Below are positions 63,418 to 64,000 of a stretch of 64,000 bases of DNA, in pieces (the first letter of the stretch is position 1; the number at the start of each line of letters is the position of its first letter). Origin of the DNA: a virus; the IMG/VR virus record IMGVR_UViG_3300044835_000075, positions 1-64,000 of that record. One strand, written 5' to 3'. Below the pieces are notes generated by a model. The model worked only from the letters and a program-made list of their open reading frames with translations. It had not been told where the DNA came from and did no database searches. A program made the position numbers and the translations under genes.

Positions 63418-63654
63418 ATGAACGAAACGCGCACCGCCACCCGGGCCACCGCCGAGTACCTCGGACGCAAGCTCACCGCCAAGCCCGTGAAGAACAAGAC
63501 CACCGGCGCCCGCCACTTCGAGATCCGCTGCAACGGACGCTTCTGCTGGAACGGCACCGAAACCACCGCCGACGCCGCGCTCGACATGGCCAAGAGGTAC
63601 GTCGACGAGGCCGAGCTTCGCCCCGCTGCCTACCCGGACCTCCGCGCGGCTTGA
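63418..63654 (+). CDS. unknown 78-residue protein, leaderless
   Basis: ATG 63418, no RBS. RATAEYLGRKLTAKPVKNKT, HFEIRCNGRFCWNGTETTAD with two Cys, then helix. Unknown. Confidence 0.68.
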   Translation: MNETRTATRATAEYLGRKLTAKPVKNKTTGARHFEIRCNGRFCWNGTETTADAALDMAKRYVDEAELRPAAYPDLRAA

Positions 63655-63659
63655 TCACC

Positions 63660-63833
63660 ATGGCCGAGACGCGCACCGCTGAAGTCGTACGCACTGCGAT
63701 CACGACCCATGGGCCACCTGCTCCCGTCATCTACGCACCGCGCTGGCCCGCCGACCACCACCCGTGGACCATTCAGCCGGGCACCATCCGGTACGCGAAC
63801 TATGAGGTGAGGGAAACGACGCCCGCTCAGTGA
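63660..63833 (+). CDS. unknown 57-residue protein
   Basis: ATG 63660, 5 nt after the previous stop, no clear RBS. APRWPADHHPWTIQPGTIRY near the end. Unknown. Confidence 0.58.
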   Translation: MAETRTAEVVRTAITTHGPPAPVIYAPRWPADHHPWTIQPGTIRYANYEVRETTPAQ

Positions 63834-63845
63834 CCGCCACACGAC

Positions 63846-63876
63846 AACGCCCCCGCCGGATACCGGCGGGGGCGTT
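63846..63876. terminator. bidirectional terminator
   Basis: AACGCCCCCGCCGG / CCGGCGGGGGCGTT. Confidence 0.85.
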
Positions 63877-63887
63877 CGACGTACGAA

Positions 63888-63940
63888 GGCCCGGAGTCTC
63901 CCCCGGGCCCGCGCTGCTCTACCAATTGAGCTACACGACC
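63888..63940 (-). tRNA. tRNA-like sequence lacking a normal 3' half
   Basis: Minus strand starts GGTCGTG-TA and a perfect D arm (GCTCAATTGGTAGAGC, 63931-63916). It then has a hairpin GGCCCGG / CCGGGCC whose loop does not give a standard anticodon arm. No T arm and no acceptor partner (CACGACC) follow before the terminator. Either a degraded tRNA or a tRNA-like RNA. Confidence 0.4.
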
Positions 63941-63949
63941 GGCTGCCGC

Positions 63950-64000
63950 TGGCCGCGCCCGGACTTGAACCAGGAACCACCGGCGACACTACCGGACGCG
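63950..64000 (-). tRNA. 3' part of a tRNA-like gene (5' part outside window)
   Basis: T arm CCTGG-TTCAAGT-CCGGG (63974-63958), acceptor CGCGGCC and discriminator A at 63950. The upstream stem CCGGT / GCCGG closes on a 6-nt loop AGTGTC rather than the usual 7, so the anticodon cannot be assigned. No encoded CCA. Confidence 0.5.

Noticed and set aside
1-64000. Integrase, excisionase, transposase, CRISPR array or rRNA
   Set aside because: Looked for characteristic motifs on both strands by eye; none found in this window.

Overview
The window looks like part of a high-GC actinobacterial temperate phage or phage-plasmid. It is densely packed with short genes, uses GTG starts and ATGA/GTGA overlaps freely, and encodes actinobacterial hallmark families (WhiB, DUF732 lipoprotein, DUF2786, lipoprotein sortase). 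No rRNA, core metabolic gene or recognisable integrase is present. The host genus cannot be told from the sequence. The left end cuts a head operon and the right end cuts a tRNA, so this is an internal slice of a larger molecule.

Layout: 1-6.2 kb (minus) holds head genes: portal, a MuF-type minor head protein interrupted by an intein, a 2H phosphoesterase fusion and the prohead protease. The intein DNA carries an antisense homing-endonuclease gene. 6.4-12.1 kb is plasmid-like: an operator palindrome, a small HTH protein, a DUF2637/SpdB-like membrane protein, a C2H2-finger protein and an FtsK/TraB-type DNA translocase. Two clusters of an ACCGGGAC octamer, GTCCAGTGGAC iterons and two perfect DnaA boxes follow. 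12.1-20.9 kb is mostly minus-strand small accessory genes, including whiB and secreted lipoproteins. 21-42 kb is mostly plus-strand early/accessory genes: DUF2786, an SPFH lipoprotein, a secreted protein with a lipoprotein sortase, a DUF262 protein and a UvrD-like helicase. 42-44.2 kb (minus) is terminase large plus a probable small subunit. 44.2-54.5 kb is again small genes, including a secreted HNH lipoprotein, a papain-like protease and membrane proteins. 54.5-62.7 kb (minus) is a late tail/receptor-binding block with a fibre, a LamG protein and an 1,097-residue SGNH plus beta-helix tailspike. Odd tRNA-like sequences close the window.

Regulation is unusually legible. A near-identical promoter cassette (TTGACA/T, AGCCG at the start of the spacer, 18 bp spacer, T-rich -10) occurs 35 times on both strands, often fused to the stop codon of the upstream gene. 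Six copies end exactly 5 nt before an ATG and should make leaderless mRNAs; others carry a shared leader containing TTCCGCA or GGTACCGCAAGCGACC and a Shine-Dalgarno site. GC-rich hairpins, many with the sequence GCCCCCGCCGG, end most units.

The strongest leads are (i) the intein whose homing endonuclease is encoded on the opposite strand in exact codon register, (ii) a Streptomyces-type double-stranded DNA transfer module with candidate TraB recognition repeats beside phage head genes, and (iii) the portable promoter cassette with its leaderless class.
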